A stretch of DNA of 64,000 nucleotides from Cupriavidus basilensis (lineage in GTDB: Bacteria > Pseudomonadota > Gammaproteobacteria > Burkholderiales > Burkholderiaceae), in the NCBI RefSeq assembly GCF_000832305.1, contig NZ_CP010536.1, positions 2,046,001-2,110,000 of the forward strand. The letters run 5' to 3'. The notes beneath the pieces were generated by a model. That model ran no database searches. It saw only the letters and a program-made list of their open reading frames with translations, and was not told where the DNA came from. The position numbers and the translations under genes are program-made. Numbering within the stretch: position 1 is the first letter of the stretch; the number at the start of each line of letters is the position of its first letter. Below are positions 17,226-25,567 of this stretch, piece after piece.

Positions 17226-18500
17226 TCAGCTTGCGCGGAAGAAGCGCGCGATGGCGTCTCGCTGGATGGCGGGCGATATCAGAAAGCCTTGCGCCCGGTG
17301 GCAGCCAAATTCCTGGAGAAGCCGTAGTTGGGCTTCGGTCTCCACGCCTTCCGCCACAACGGTCAGGCCCATCTTGCGCCCGAGCTGCACCACGCTCGAA
17401 AGGGCGGCACGGAAGGCATCGATCATGATGGCGTCCTTGATCATGGACCCGTCCAGCTTCAGCTCCGTGAAAGGTGTCGCCACCAGTCTGTAGAACGAGC
17501 TGAAACCACTGCTGAAATCATCCTGGGCCAGGCCAAAGCCGTGCATGCGCAGCCGGCATGCGCCCGCGTAGTAGTTGCTTTCCTGCGCCTCCATGGAGTC
17601 TTCGGTCAACTCGAAGCAGATGCGCCGCGGATCGCCATTGGCCGCTTTTACCTGCGCATGCAAGCGATCGGGAAGTTCCGGGTCATCCAGCAGCCTGGTC
17701 GTCAGGTTCACGGAGACGGCGATATCCAGGCCGGCGGCCATCCAATCTTGTTGTGCGGCGAGTGTCTGTGCCAGCATGGTCTGCAGCAAGCGGTCCTCAA
17801 GCCCTTCGCGCTCAATGGCGGACAGGAAGGCGCCAGGCAGCAGCAAGCCGAATTTCGGATGTTCCCAACGTGCCAGCGCCTCCGCGGCATGGCCCAGGTC
17901 ATCGACCAGTGCGTACTTTGGCTGGAACCACGCTTGCATTTCGCCGTTTTCCATCGCGGCGATCAGGGCATTGCGGTGAAATTCCAGGGTGTTGCCGGGC
18001 AGGGCGGGACGTACACGCTTCACGCTCTCGCTGTACGCGCCAAGCGCTGCATTCACGCCTTGCTGGGTGAGCGGCTTCGGCAACGTTGCCATCACCGGGA
18101 TGCCCCGCGACTCGGCGACCTTGCGGGCGCCGACCAGTATCGGCCGCGGCGCGGTGCTTGTGATGACCAGCGCCGGCGCGAGCGCGGACACAGGCAGGCT
18201 CTGGATGATCTGGATGCCGTCGACGCCGGCGACATTGAGGCCGGTGACAACCAGGTCAAAAGGGCATTCGCCCAGGCGCTGCAAGGCTTTGGCTCCGTCG
18301 GTGCAGCCTTCCACATGATGTTCGCCCTGGCCGGCGAACATTTGCATTGTGGTGAAGAGGTGCCGCGGATTCTCTTCCACGACCAGGATGCGATGACGGC
18401 GCGCGCTGTCCGGGCCTATTGGCTTATCGCGGGAACGCGCGCCTGGGGAGCCATGGAGCAGGGCTTGATGCGGAGCGAGGGTGCTGAGAAATCCTTTCAT
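17226..18500 (-). CDS. EAL-domain c-di-GMP phosphodiesterase with degenerate receiver domain
   Basis: About 424 residues: an N-terminal receiver (about 38-150) and a C-terminal EAL domain (about 175-425). The receiver is inactive by sequence: the acidic pair is EE (VVEENP) and the phosphoacceptor is Gly (DLVVTGLN); the conserved Lys remains (LPKPLT). The EAL domain has EAL (AEALARWEHP), SVNLT, FELTEDS, AQDDFSSGFSS, LKLDGS and VAEGVETEAQ, so it looks catalytically complete, although GFGLAQDDF differs slightly from the usual consensus. It lies divergent to the RcsB-like regulator and kinase, comparable to bvgR beside bvgAS. The predicted RcsB-like promoter would start transcription at the ATG at 18500 itself; a GTG at 18506 is the alternative start. 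Confidence 0.9.
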   Translation of the reverse strand: MKGFLSTLAPHQALLHGSPGARSRDKPIGPDSARRHRILVVEENPRHLFTTMQMFAGQGEHHVEGCTDGAKALQRLGECPFDLVVTGLNVAGVDGIQIIQSLPVSALAPALVITSTAPRPILVGARKVAESRGIPVMATLPKPLTQQGVNAALGAYSESVKRVRPALPGNTLEFHRNALIAAMENGEMQAWFQPKYALVDDLGHAAEALARWEHPKFGLLLPGAFLSAIEREGLEDRLLQTMLAQTLAAQQDWMAAGLDIAVSVNLTTRLLDDPELPDRLHAQVKAANGDPRRICFELTEDSMEAQESNYYAGACRLRMHGFGLAQDDFSSGFSSFYRLVATPFTELKLDGSMIKDAIMIDAFRAALSSVVQLGRKMGLTVVAEGVETEAQLRLLQEFGCHRAQGFLISPAIQRDAIARFFRAS

Positions 18501-18506
18501 GCCCAC

Positions 18507-18549
18507 AGGATAAAAGGATGGTTGGCATTACTGAATAGGACGAGTATGA
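18507..18549 (-). promoter_or_regulatory. RcsB-like box and -10 for the EAL gene
   Basis: Box TAGGACGAGTATGA at 18536-18549 with TATCCT at 18512-18507 on the minus strand, 30.5 bp from the box centre. The predicted transcription start falls on the A of the ATG at 18500, implying a leaderless message. Confidence 0.55.
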
Positions 18550-18802
18550 AAGTAGCGCCTCGGGTGAAAGAAATCGACGCGCCAGTCGTGCTCGGCCGCC
18601 AATTGGGAGGGCGTCGGCGCGGATGGTATACCATCTGCAAAGTCTACTTCGCACTTGCAGGCGGGAAAGTGATCGAAGGGTATCATTGCGACCGGGGTCG
18701 AAACCCTGGCGCCGTGTGGACCAGGAACTGTCCGTGGTGACGTTGCACTCTTTGCCATTGGCATCTTGGGGTCTTGTGCAACTTTCTACAAGCGTGGGCT
18801 TG

Positions 18803-19468
18803 ATGGATGACTTTCATTTGCGTGTCATGGTGGCGGACGATCACCCAGTCACGTTGTTCGGCATTGCCCACTCGCTGCAGGGGGCCAGCGGCATCCAGGT
18901 AACCGGGACAGCCTCGAATTCCACGGAACTGGTCGATGCGCTCGGCAAGCAGCCTTGCGATGTGCTGGTGCTCGACTATGTCATGCCGGATGGCAAGTAC
19001 GGCGACGGACAGGCACTCATCTCGATGATCTTGCGGCGGTTTCCCGAGGTGCGCATCGTGACCATCACCATGGTGGACGATCCAGCGGTGCTGCGCGCCA
19101 TCCAGACGCTTGGCGTGACCTGCATACTGAGCAAGTCCGATGCCATGGCGCATATCGTCACCGCTGTGCATGCCGCCTATACCGGCGGGCAATACGTGTC
19201 GCCCAGCGTTGTTGCCTTGTTCGAAGATCAGGAGGACCCCGGTGCCACGCGCAAGCTGAGTGTCCGGGAGGCGGAAATCGTGAGATTGTTCCGGGCAGGC
19301 TACAAGGTGGGCGAGATTGCTGCCCAGCTGCATCGTAGCAAGCAGACCATCAGCTCGCAAAAGGTGGCGGCAATGAAAAAGCTCGGGGTCACGCGCGATG
19401 CGGATCTGATCCGCTACAGCGGCGACGAGATGCAGCCTGAGCCGGAAGGTGGGCAAGAGCAAGCGTGA
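18803..19468 (+). CDS. RcsB-like LuxR-family response regulator
   Basis: A 221-residue response regulator. The receiver has the acidic pair (VADDHP), the phosphoacceptor Asp58 (VLVLDYVMPDGKYGDG) and the GKYGDG stretch characteristic of RcsB. The LuxR-type helix-turn-helix is at about 150-210 (LSVREAEIVRLFRAGYKVGEIA, then SKQTISSQK; RcsB has KTISSQK). The frame is open from 18623 but the ATG at 18803 gives the normal start MDDFHLRVMVADDHP. It is followed by the hybrid kinase gene after 59 bp, surely its partner. I infer it binds the TMGGA-N4-TNNKA boxes found in this window, because RcsB recognises a similar palindrome (TAAGA-N4-TCCTA). Confidence 0.93.
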   Translation: MDDFHLRVMVADDHPVTLFGIAHSLQGASGIQVTGTASNSTELVDALGKQPCDVLVLDYVMPDGKYGDGQALISMILRRFPEVRIVTITMVDDPAVLRAIQTLGVTCILSKSDAMAHIVTAVHAAYTGGQYVSPSVVALFEDQEDPGATRKLSVREAEIVRLFRAGYKVGEIAAQLHRSKQTISSQKVAAMKKLGVTRDADLIRYSGDEMQPEPEGGQEQA

Positions 19469-19527
19469 CGCCGGCGCGCCTGAGCGCCTGATGGATACAA
19501 CAGAAGCGCAATGATATCAACTTCACC

Positions 19528-22500
19528 GTGAAACTGAAGCCCTTTGTCAGGCGCCGCATTTCCCGTGGCCGCCGCGACTTCAATCCTGAGTGGATGAAGC
19601 GGTATCAGCTTACCCTGCTGTACGTCGGTGGTGCCGCACTCTCGGCTTTCATCCTGCTGTGCTCGTTGTTGGCCTTGCGCATGGCGGTCAGTGACTACAA
19701 TGCGGCGGCGCGCGCTGGCTTTCGGATACAGGAAACCAGGCTCCTGGTCAGCATGACCAGGGCCAGCGCGGTTCTGATGCGAGGCACGGCCAATGTGGAA
19801 AGCATGTGGGACCGCCAGGCGCTACCGTCGGCAGCCCTGCGTGAACAGTATCTCGCCAACAACGGTCAACTGCGGGTCATCAAGGATTCGGGCCGCCGGG
19901 TCTATGCCGTGGCAACCGAGGTCAGCGACGCCCGGCCCGCATCGAGCTTCTTGCCGCTTCTGGCATTGATGGAGAAACAACTCAAGCCCAGAATCGTGCG
20001 CAAGCGCACTCCCGGGCTTTCCGCGAACACCTATTTCCTTTCCGTGCAAGGGGATTTCCTGGCCATGCTGCTCCGGTCGGAAAGCGGCGACGCTGCACCA
20101 CTGTCCCGCCTGCCCGATGCGCTCGCATTGTTCAGGCAGGCCTGGCCGGACGTCGTCAGCCTCACGCAGGCCGCGGTAGCCCATCCCCAAGCCGCGCCGG
20201 CGGACGTGATCTGGCTGGCGCCGCAACTTGATCCGCTCTCGGGCGAACTGGTGGTCCGCCTCGCGCAGTTCCTGTTCGACAGCGACAACAGGCCGCTGGC
20301 CATCGTGGTCGCCACCAGGCATCCGGGCCAACTCCTGAATGGCCTGCAGAATCCGGACGACGGGGGCGAGTTCGCCATTCTCGACGGGCAGGGCAAGTTG
20401 CTGTTGACGCCTGGCGCGGAGCGCAGCGCCTTCATCAGCCGTGTGGCTGCCACGCATACCGTTGGGCCGCCGCCGGGCGTGCAACAGACCTTCAAGGATG
20501 GCATCTTCCAGATCAGCAAGCGCCTTGCGGAGACGGACTGGACGCTCGTTTATGCTTATACGCCGTACACGATCCTGGCTGGCCTGAAGTATCGCCTGCT
20601 GACGATCAGCGCCCTTGCCCTGGTGGGATGGTTGTTGCTGTGGGTCCGCATTGTCATCTTTCGCCGCGATATCCTCCTGCCGTCGTATGAGCGCGCGGTG
20701 CGCCTGAAGGAGAGCCAGAAGCTCAACCGTGTGCTGATCCATACCGCGCCGGTGGGCCTTAGCCTGCTTGCGCTGGCGGATGGCAGTGTGATCGTGGACA
20801 ACAACGTGATGGCCCGGTATGCCGAGCAGGCTGGTGCGCCGCCGCTGCACCAGCGCATGTGGGAACTCTATTGCCGCGCGTCGCAAGCGCGTGCGGACCG
20901 CCCGAGCAGGAACCGGCCGTTGGTCGGACAGGAGCTGACCATCGGGGCGGGCACGCATGCCTTGACGCATCTGCTGGTGAACTTCACCCATGTCAGGTAT
21001 CGAGGGGAGGCGGCTCTGCTTTGCGCGTTGCTGGACATCAGCGCGCAGAAGAAGAAGGAGCAGAAGCTCAGGGAGGCGCGCCAGGCGGCGGACCAGGACA
21101 ACAAGGCCAAATCCACGTTCCTTGCCATCATGAGCCACGAGATCCGTACGCCGCTGAATGCCATCATCGGCTGCCTGGAGCTGATGGGGCGCTCCCCATT
21201 GTCTGCCGGCCAGCGGCGAAGGCTGGAGATCGTCGAGTCGTCGTCCGCGTCGCTGCTTCGCATCATCAATGACGTGCTGGACGTGTCCAAGGTGGAAGCG
21301 GGACAATTGACGTTCGAATCCATTCCTTTCCGTTGCGACCAGCTGCTGCAGAACGTGCGCGACACGTTCGCGCCGCTTGCGGAGGCCAAAGGCCTGGCGC
21401 TGACTTGTGAAATCTCGCCCGGTGTTGCCGGTTACTTTCTTGGCGATCCGACCCGGATCCGGCAGGTGATCGCCAACCTGGTCAGCAACGCGATCAAGTT
21501 CACGGAATCCGGCCATGTGATCGTTCGCGCCGCCTTTGTGCAAGACAACGAACGATCTGTCGTGCAGTTCGAGATTGCGGATACCGGCATCGGGATGGAT
21601 CCGGCCGCCGTGCCAACCCTGTTCGCGCTCTACACGCAGGCTGACAGTTCCATCCATCGGCGTTACGGTGGCACTGGCCTGGGGCTGCCGTTGTGCCAGC
21701 GCATTGTGGAAGCCGCGCAAGGCCATATCTCGGTCAACTCCACGCCGGGGCAGGGCAGCACCTTCACGGTCAGGTGGCCATTGCAACGCGCGGAGGCGCC
21801 TCCCCAGGTAGCACAGGCCGGCGGCGCAGCGGCAGCCGAGACATCGGACGCCGCAAGCGCGCTGGAGTCCAGTGACGGTGAGCCACCCATCCAGGTGCTT
21901 GTCGCGGAAGACCATCCCGCAACCCGTGCCATGCTGGCCGACCAGCTCGAGCAGCTCGGCTTTGACGCGACCATTGTCGAGGATGGCGCGAAGGCACTGG
22001 CGGCGCTTGCGCAAAGGCAGTACGACGTCGTGCTCACGGACATCGGCATGCCGGTGATGGATGGCTATGCCCTGGCATCGGCCATCCGGCGGCAATATCC
22101 CGGTTTGCCGGTCGTCGCAATGAGCGCGCACAGCACGCCCGAGCAGGAGCATCGCAGCCTGCAATCGTCCATTTCCACGCTGCTGGTCAAGCCCGTGCCG
22201 CTCGCGGTGCTGGGGCGCGTCCTGCGGTCGCATGGCGGTCGAAGCGCGCCAAAGGAATCCGATAGTGACAAGACACTGGCGGAGTTGCCGATCACCCCAC
22301 AGGTGTGCGAGGCGATGCACGCCGCCACGCGGGAGACAACGGCGGCCATGACGGATGCCTTGCGGGCGGGCAACGCCGACGCCGTCCTCAATGCATTGCA
22401 CTCGCTGAGCGGAGGCTTCGCACTGGTAGGAAACGCGACCCTGGCGGAACTATGCATCGGCCTGCAGCAGTTGGTGAGAAGCGAGGGGCTCGATAGCTTC

Positions 22501-22563
22501 CAGGGATTATGGCCGGCGTTCCAGCAGGAAATTGAGGATGCGCTGGGGGCGTTGAAGGCCTGA
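19528..22563 (+). CDS. RcsC-like hybrid sensor kinase with HPt domain
   Basis: Inner-membrane sensor that should feed phosphate to the RcsB-like regulator. From the GTG at 19528 it has 1011 residues; an ATG at 19594 is an alternative. Order: TM1 (about 27-50), periplasmic sensor (51-353), TM2 (354-378), a PAS-like part (about 400-520) whose APVGLSLLALADGSV and FTHVRYRGEAALLC resemble RcsC, HisKA with His537 (MSHEIRTPLN), ATPase domain (VSNAIKFTESGH, GTGLGLPLCQRI), receiver with Asp838 (VVLTDIGMPVMDG) and a C-terminal HPt with His958 (LHSLSGGFALVGN). RcsC has no HPt of its own (RcsD provides it), so here the relay is in one chain, as in BvgS/EvgS. The stimulus is unknown. Confidence 0.93.
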   Translation: MKLKPFVRRRISRGRRDFNPEWMKRYQLTLLYVGGAALSAFILLCSLLALRMAVSDYNAAARAGFRIQETRLLVSMTRASAVLMRGTANVESMWDRQALPSAALREQYLANNGQLRVIKDSGRRVYAVATEVSDARPASSFLPLLALMEKQLKPRIVRKRTPGLSANTYFLSVQGDFLAMLLRSESGDAAPLSRLPDALALFRQAWPDVVSLTQAAVAHPQAAPADVIWLAPQLDPLSGELVVRLAQFLFDSDNRPLAIVVATRHPGQLLNGLQNPDDGGEFAILDGQGKLLLTPGAERSAFISRVAATHTVGPPPGVQQTFKDGIFQISKRLAETDWTLVYAYTPYTILAGLKYRLLTISALALVGWLLLWVRIVIFRRDILLPSYERAVRLKESQKLNRVLIHTAPVGLSLLALADGSVIVDNNVMARYAEQAGAPPLHQRMWELYCRASQARADRPSRNRPLVGQELTIGAGTHALTHLLVNFTHVRYRGEAALLCALLDISAQKKKEQKLREARQAADQDNKAKSTFLAIMSHEIRTPLNAIIGCLELMGRSPLSAGQRRRLEIVESSSASLLRIINDVLDVSKVEAGQLTFESIPFRCDQLLQNVRDTFAPLAEAKGLALTCEISPGVAGYFLGDPTRIRQVIANLVSNAIKFTESGHVIVRAAFVQDNERSVVQFEIADTGIGMDPAAVPTLFALYTQADSSIHRRYGGTGLGLPLCQRIVEAAQGHISVNSTPGQGSTFTVRWPLQRAEAPPQVAQAGGAAAAETSDAASALESSDGEPPIQVLVAEDHPATRAMLADQLEQLGFDATIVEDGAKALAALAQRQYDVVLTDIGMPVMDGYALASAIRRQYPGLPVVAMSAHSTPEQEHRSLQSSISTLLVKPVPLAVLGRVLRSHGGRSAPKESDSDKTLAELPITPQVCEAMHAATRETTAAMTDALRAGNADAVLNALHSLSGGFALVGNATLAELCIGLQQLVRSEGLDSFQGLWPAFQQEIEDALGALKA

Positions 22564-22573
22564 AGGCGGCCGT

Positions 22574-22599
22574 CGCGGCTGCGTGCGAATGCAGCCGCG
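22574..22599 (+). terminator. Hairpin after the hybrid kinase gene
   Basis: CGCGGCTGC (22574-22582) pairs with GCAGCCGCG (22591-22599), beginning 11 bp after the stop codon. No T tract follows, so it may be a weak terminator or transcript-end stabiliser. Confidence 0.5.
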
Positions 22600-22770
22600 G
22601 GAAATCGGCTCGCCAGGCGCCGCTGCAGAATCCCTCCTCGCGGGGATGCAGGTCAGCGCTCGGGATACGCACTCGATCCTGGGTTGCCATTGCGCTACCA
22701 TAGGCAGCTTTTTCATGTTCTGCAAATAGCCGACGGTTCGCGTCGTCGGCCCACATCTGGTGCTGACATA

Positions 22771-22914
22771 TGCCCGCTGCGCGGGCACTCCAGCGTCCAG
22801 GGAAACCGCGTGGTCGGCATCACGGAGAAGCCGTCGGAGGATTTCCTCAAACGGCTCGAAGGCGTCTTCGGTTTCCAGCTTCCCCGCGAACACGGCCACG
22901 ACGTCGTCAATGCC
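22771..22914 (+). pseudogene. Fragment of a formate dehydrogenase-like molybdopterin oxidoreductase
   Basis: About 48 codons on the plus strand read ICPLRGHSSVQGNRVVGITE, then KPSEDFLKRLEGVFGFQLPR and EHGHDVV. This matches the internal GHSNVQGDRTxGI...EKP..F...FGF.PPREHG.D region of FdhF-type alpha subunits as I remember them. It is cut on both sides and runs into the 3' end of the next gene, so only a relic remains. Confidence 0.6.
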
Positions 22915-24418
22915 GGGCTGACTCCGGATCGCCCGGCCATGCTCCGCCGAGTGCCCGATACAGCTGCACGGCTGCCAGCGCCTGCGCCGTCTGCGTCTGG
23001 ATCAGTTCGTCGGCCCGCTGCAGCGCGCCGATGCGTGCGTCCAGCACATCCTGCAGCGTGCGGCGGCCGCCTTCGTAGAGGCGCGTGGCGTTCTGGCTGT
23101 TGCGCTGCGCAGTGGCGGCCACATCGGCCAGCCGGGCGCCGCGCTGGTCCAGGCTGCTGCGCTGGCTGTAAGCGTTATCCACTTCCTCCAGCGTGCGCAG
23201 CACCGTCTGGTTGTATTCCGCTTGCGCGGCCTGCAGGCGGGCGTCGCCGGCATCGATGCCGGCCTGGACGCGGCCCGCGGTGAAGATCGGCAACTGCACG
23301 CCGACGCCCACCAGCCCGCCGGTGCCGCTCAGCGCCGGCAGCCCGTCCACGTGCAGGCGCCCGTCCTGGCCGAGGAACGTCAGGTAAAACCGGGGAAACC
23401 GTTCCGCCTTGGCGCTGCCGAGCCTGGCAGCCTGCGCGCTTACCAGCGCGGCCATGGCGCGCACGTCCGGGCGCCGCTCGATCACGTCCGACGGCACCTG
23501 CCCGGCGGGTGACGCCGGCACGAAGAACGCGGGCGGCGGCGAAAGCGCCGCCGCGGCCTGCGGCACCTGGCCGGCGAGCAACGCAAGGCGGCGTTCCCGG
23601 ATCGAGATCTGGCTCGTCAGCACCGGGCGCTGCGCCTGCAATGCGCCAAGCTGTTCGCTCACGCGGTCGACATCGTAGGACAGCGCCTGTCCGGCCGCAT
23701 AGCGCGCGCGGGTATAGCTCAGCAACTGAGCGACGATTTCCGTGCTCCGGTCCAGTTGCTGCAGGCGGCGCTGCAAGCCGCGCGCCGCCAGGTAGTTCTC
23801 GGCCACGTCGGCGGCGATCAGCAGGCGTGTGCCGCGCAGGCGCTCTTGCGCGCTGAGGGCAACGGCCGCCGCGGCTAGCGCGTCGCTGCGGCGGGCGCCG
23901 AAGACGTCGACCTCCCAGGCCACGGTCAGTCCGGCAAGATGGCCCTCCAGGCCGGGCGAGGTATCCGGCAGGCCAGGGGGGCTGCGCAAGTCGGCCACGC
24001 CGCGCGCCGCGCGTGCCTGCGCCGACAGCGTCGGGTAGAGCGCCGATTCCGCAACCTGCCCGATCGCGCGTGCCTCCGCCACGCGCGCCTGGGCCACGCG
24101 CAGATCGAGATTGGCCGCCAGCGTCTCGGTCACGCGCCGCGTCAGTTCCGGGTCGTTCCAGTTCTGCCACCACTGCGCCAGGTCCTGCGCCGCCGGCGCG
24201 CCCTCGGCGGGGGCCTCGCTGAACGCGGCCGGCGCCGCGATACTGCCGGGCACGGTGACGTCGACCGTGGCGCAGCCGGCCAGGCCGGCTGCGGCGATGC
24301 TTGCGATGCCTGTAATGAGAGCGGCGAGGATGCCGCGTCGTGGATGGGTACTCAAGGCGGAAATCCGTTGGGTGAGCGGGCTGGAGAAAAGGCGGGTGTG
24401 GTAAGTGTGGTCAGGCAT
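22907..24418 (-). CDS. Outer-membrane efflux lipoprotein (TolC-like, NodT family)
   Basis: Outer-membrane channel of an export system. The 503-residue precursor has a lipobox (IAAAGLAGC, Cys about residue 49), so it is lipid-anchored. Two OEP repeats follow: PELTRRVTETLAANLDLRVAQARVAEARA in the first half and IERRPDVRAMAALVSAQAARLGSAKAERFP in the second. Both are typical of NodT-family proteins (LL..RPDV...E..L.AA.A..G.A.A..FP). It is the last gene of a minus-strand operon with the membrane-fusion protein, double ATPase and permease upstream; only 6 bp separate it from the permease gene. It completes a channel across both membranes. Confidence 0.92.
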   Translation of the reverse strand: MPDHTYHTRLFSSPLTQRISALSTHPRRGILAALITGIASIAAAGLAGCATVDVTVPGSIAAPAAFSEAPAEGAPAAQDLAQWWQNWNDPELTRRVTETLAANLDLRVAQARVAEARAIGQVAESALYPTLSAQARAARGVADLRSPPGLPDTSPGLEGHLAGLTVAWEVDVFGARRSDALAAAAVALSAQERLRGTRLLIAADVAENYLAARGLQRRLQQLDRSTEIVAQLLSYTRARYAAGQALSYDVDRVSEQLGALQAQRPVLTSQISIRERRLALLAGQVPQAAAALSPPPAFFVPASPAGQVPSDVIERRPDVRAMAALVSAQAARLGSAKAERFPRFYLTFLGQDGRLHVDGLPALSGTGGLVGVGVQLPIFTAGRVQAGIDAGDARLQAAQAEYNQTVLRTLEEVDNAYSQRSSLDQRGARLADVAATAQRNSQNATRLYEGGRRTLQDVLDARIGALQRADELIQTQTAQALAAVQLYRALGGAWPGDPESARH

Positions 24419-24424
24419 GGCTGT

Positions 24425-25552
24425 CTATCCTTGCTGTGCCAGCATGGAGCGGAACCGTGTCAGCGCCAGGGCCAGGAAGATCCCGCCCGCGGCTGTGACG
24501 CCGAGCAACTGCGGCCACACCACATCCACGCCCGCGCCGCGGAACAGGATGGCCTGCGTGAGCGTGACGAACTGGGTGGTCGGCAGGAACTGCACCGCGT
24601 GCTGCATGGCCTGCGGCATGCTCTGCACCGGCGTGGCGGCGCCAGACAGCAGGTAGGCAACGGCATAGGTCGGCACCGCCAGCAAGCCAAACTGCGGCAT
24701 CGCCGGCGCGATGGTCGCCAGCCACATGCCGAGCGCCGTCACCGAGAACAGATAGAGCGCGGTGCTCAGCGCGAAGAGCCCCATCGAACCGGTCAGTGGC
24801 ACATCCAGCCACAGATGCACCACCAGCCACAACGACAGCAGGGACGCCAGGAAGATCACCGCGCCATTGGCCAGGATCTTCGCCACCGCAATCTCGCTGG
24901 CGCGCACCGGCATCACCAGCAAGTGCTCGATGGTGCCGTGCTCGCGCTCGCGGATCACCGCCGCGCCTACCAGGATGATGGCCAGCACCGTGATATTCAC
25001 CAGGATCTGCATGGTCGACGTGAACCAGTGCGACTCCGTATTGGGATTGAACAGCACCGTGCTCTGCGCGCGCACGGGCAACTGCGCCTCGATGCCTCGC
25101 GCGTGCAGGAATTCAAGCGCCTCACGCGTGAAGATCTGCTGCAGGTAGCTGGCTCCTAGGCCCGCCTGGGTCATCGCGGTGGCATCGACCAGCACCTGCA
25201 CCGCCGGCGTTCTTCCCGCCAGCACGTCGGCTTCGAAGCGCGGCGGGATCTCGATGGCGAAGATATAGCGTCCCCGGTCCAGCTCCGCATCGACGGCGTG
25301 CCGGTCCACATCCACCGGCGTCTTGAAATACGGCGGCCGGATCGCATCGCGCAGGCGGCGCGAGAGCTCGGAGTGGTCGGCATCGACGATGGCCACCGAT
25401 GCGTTCGATACCTCGGCCTTGATGCCCTTGGCGACCGAATGCACGGCCAGCGTGAAAGCAAAGACGATCAGCGCCATCAGCGTCACATCGCTGAACAGGC
25501 TGCGCAGCTCCTTGCCGCACAGCCTGGCCACGTTCTTGCACCATTGATTCAT
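24425..25552 (-). CDS. ABC-2 type permease (YhhJ-like)
   Basis: 375 residues, the same length as E. coli YhhJ as I recall it. One TM segment near the N-terminus (about 27-45, TLMALIVFAFTLAVHSVA), a large periplasmic loop to about residue 175, then five or so TM helices in the C-terminal half (for example ILVNITVLAIILVGAAVI, which precedes the ABC-2 signature REREHGTIEHLLVMPV). It partners the permease domain of the upstream fusion protein, and the gene lies 15 bp after it. The substrate is not known; relatives are annotated as drug or toxin exporters. Confidence 0.9.
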   Translation of the reverse strand: MNQWCKNVARLCGKELRSLFSDVTLMALIVFAFTLAVHSVAKGIKAEVSNASVAIVDADHSELSRRLRDAIRPPYFKTPVDVDRHAVDAELDRGRYIFAIEIPPRFEADVLAGRTPAVQVLVDATAMTQAGLGASYLQQIFTREALEFLHARGIEAQLPVRAQSTVLFNPNTESHWFTSTMQILVNITVLAIILVGAAVIREREHGTIEHLLVMPVRASEIAVAKILANGAVIFLASLLSLWLVVHLWLDVPLTGSMGLFALSTALYLFSVTALGMWLATIAPAMPQFGLLAVPTYAVAYLLSGAATPVQSMPQAMQHAVQFLPTTQFVTLTQAILFRGAGVDVVWPQLLGVTAAGGIFLALALTRFRSMLAQQG

Positions 25553-25567
25553 CGCGGTATCTCCCGG

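Noticed and set aside
19822..22401. Long open frame (859 codons) on the minus strand across the hybrid kinase gene
   Set aside because: Antisense shadow caused by high GC at third positions; Arg/Gln/His-rich with no motif, while the plus strand has complete kinase motifs.
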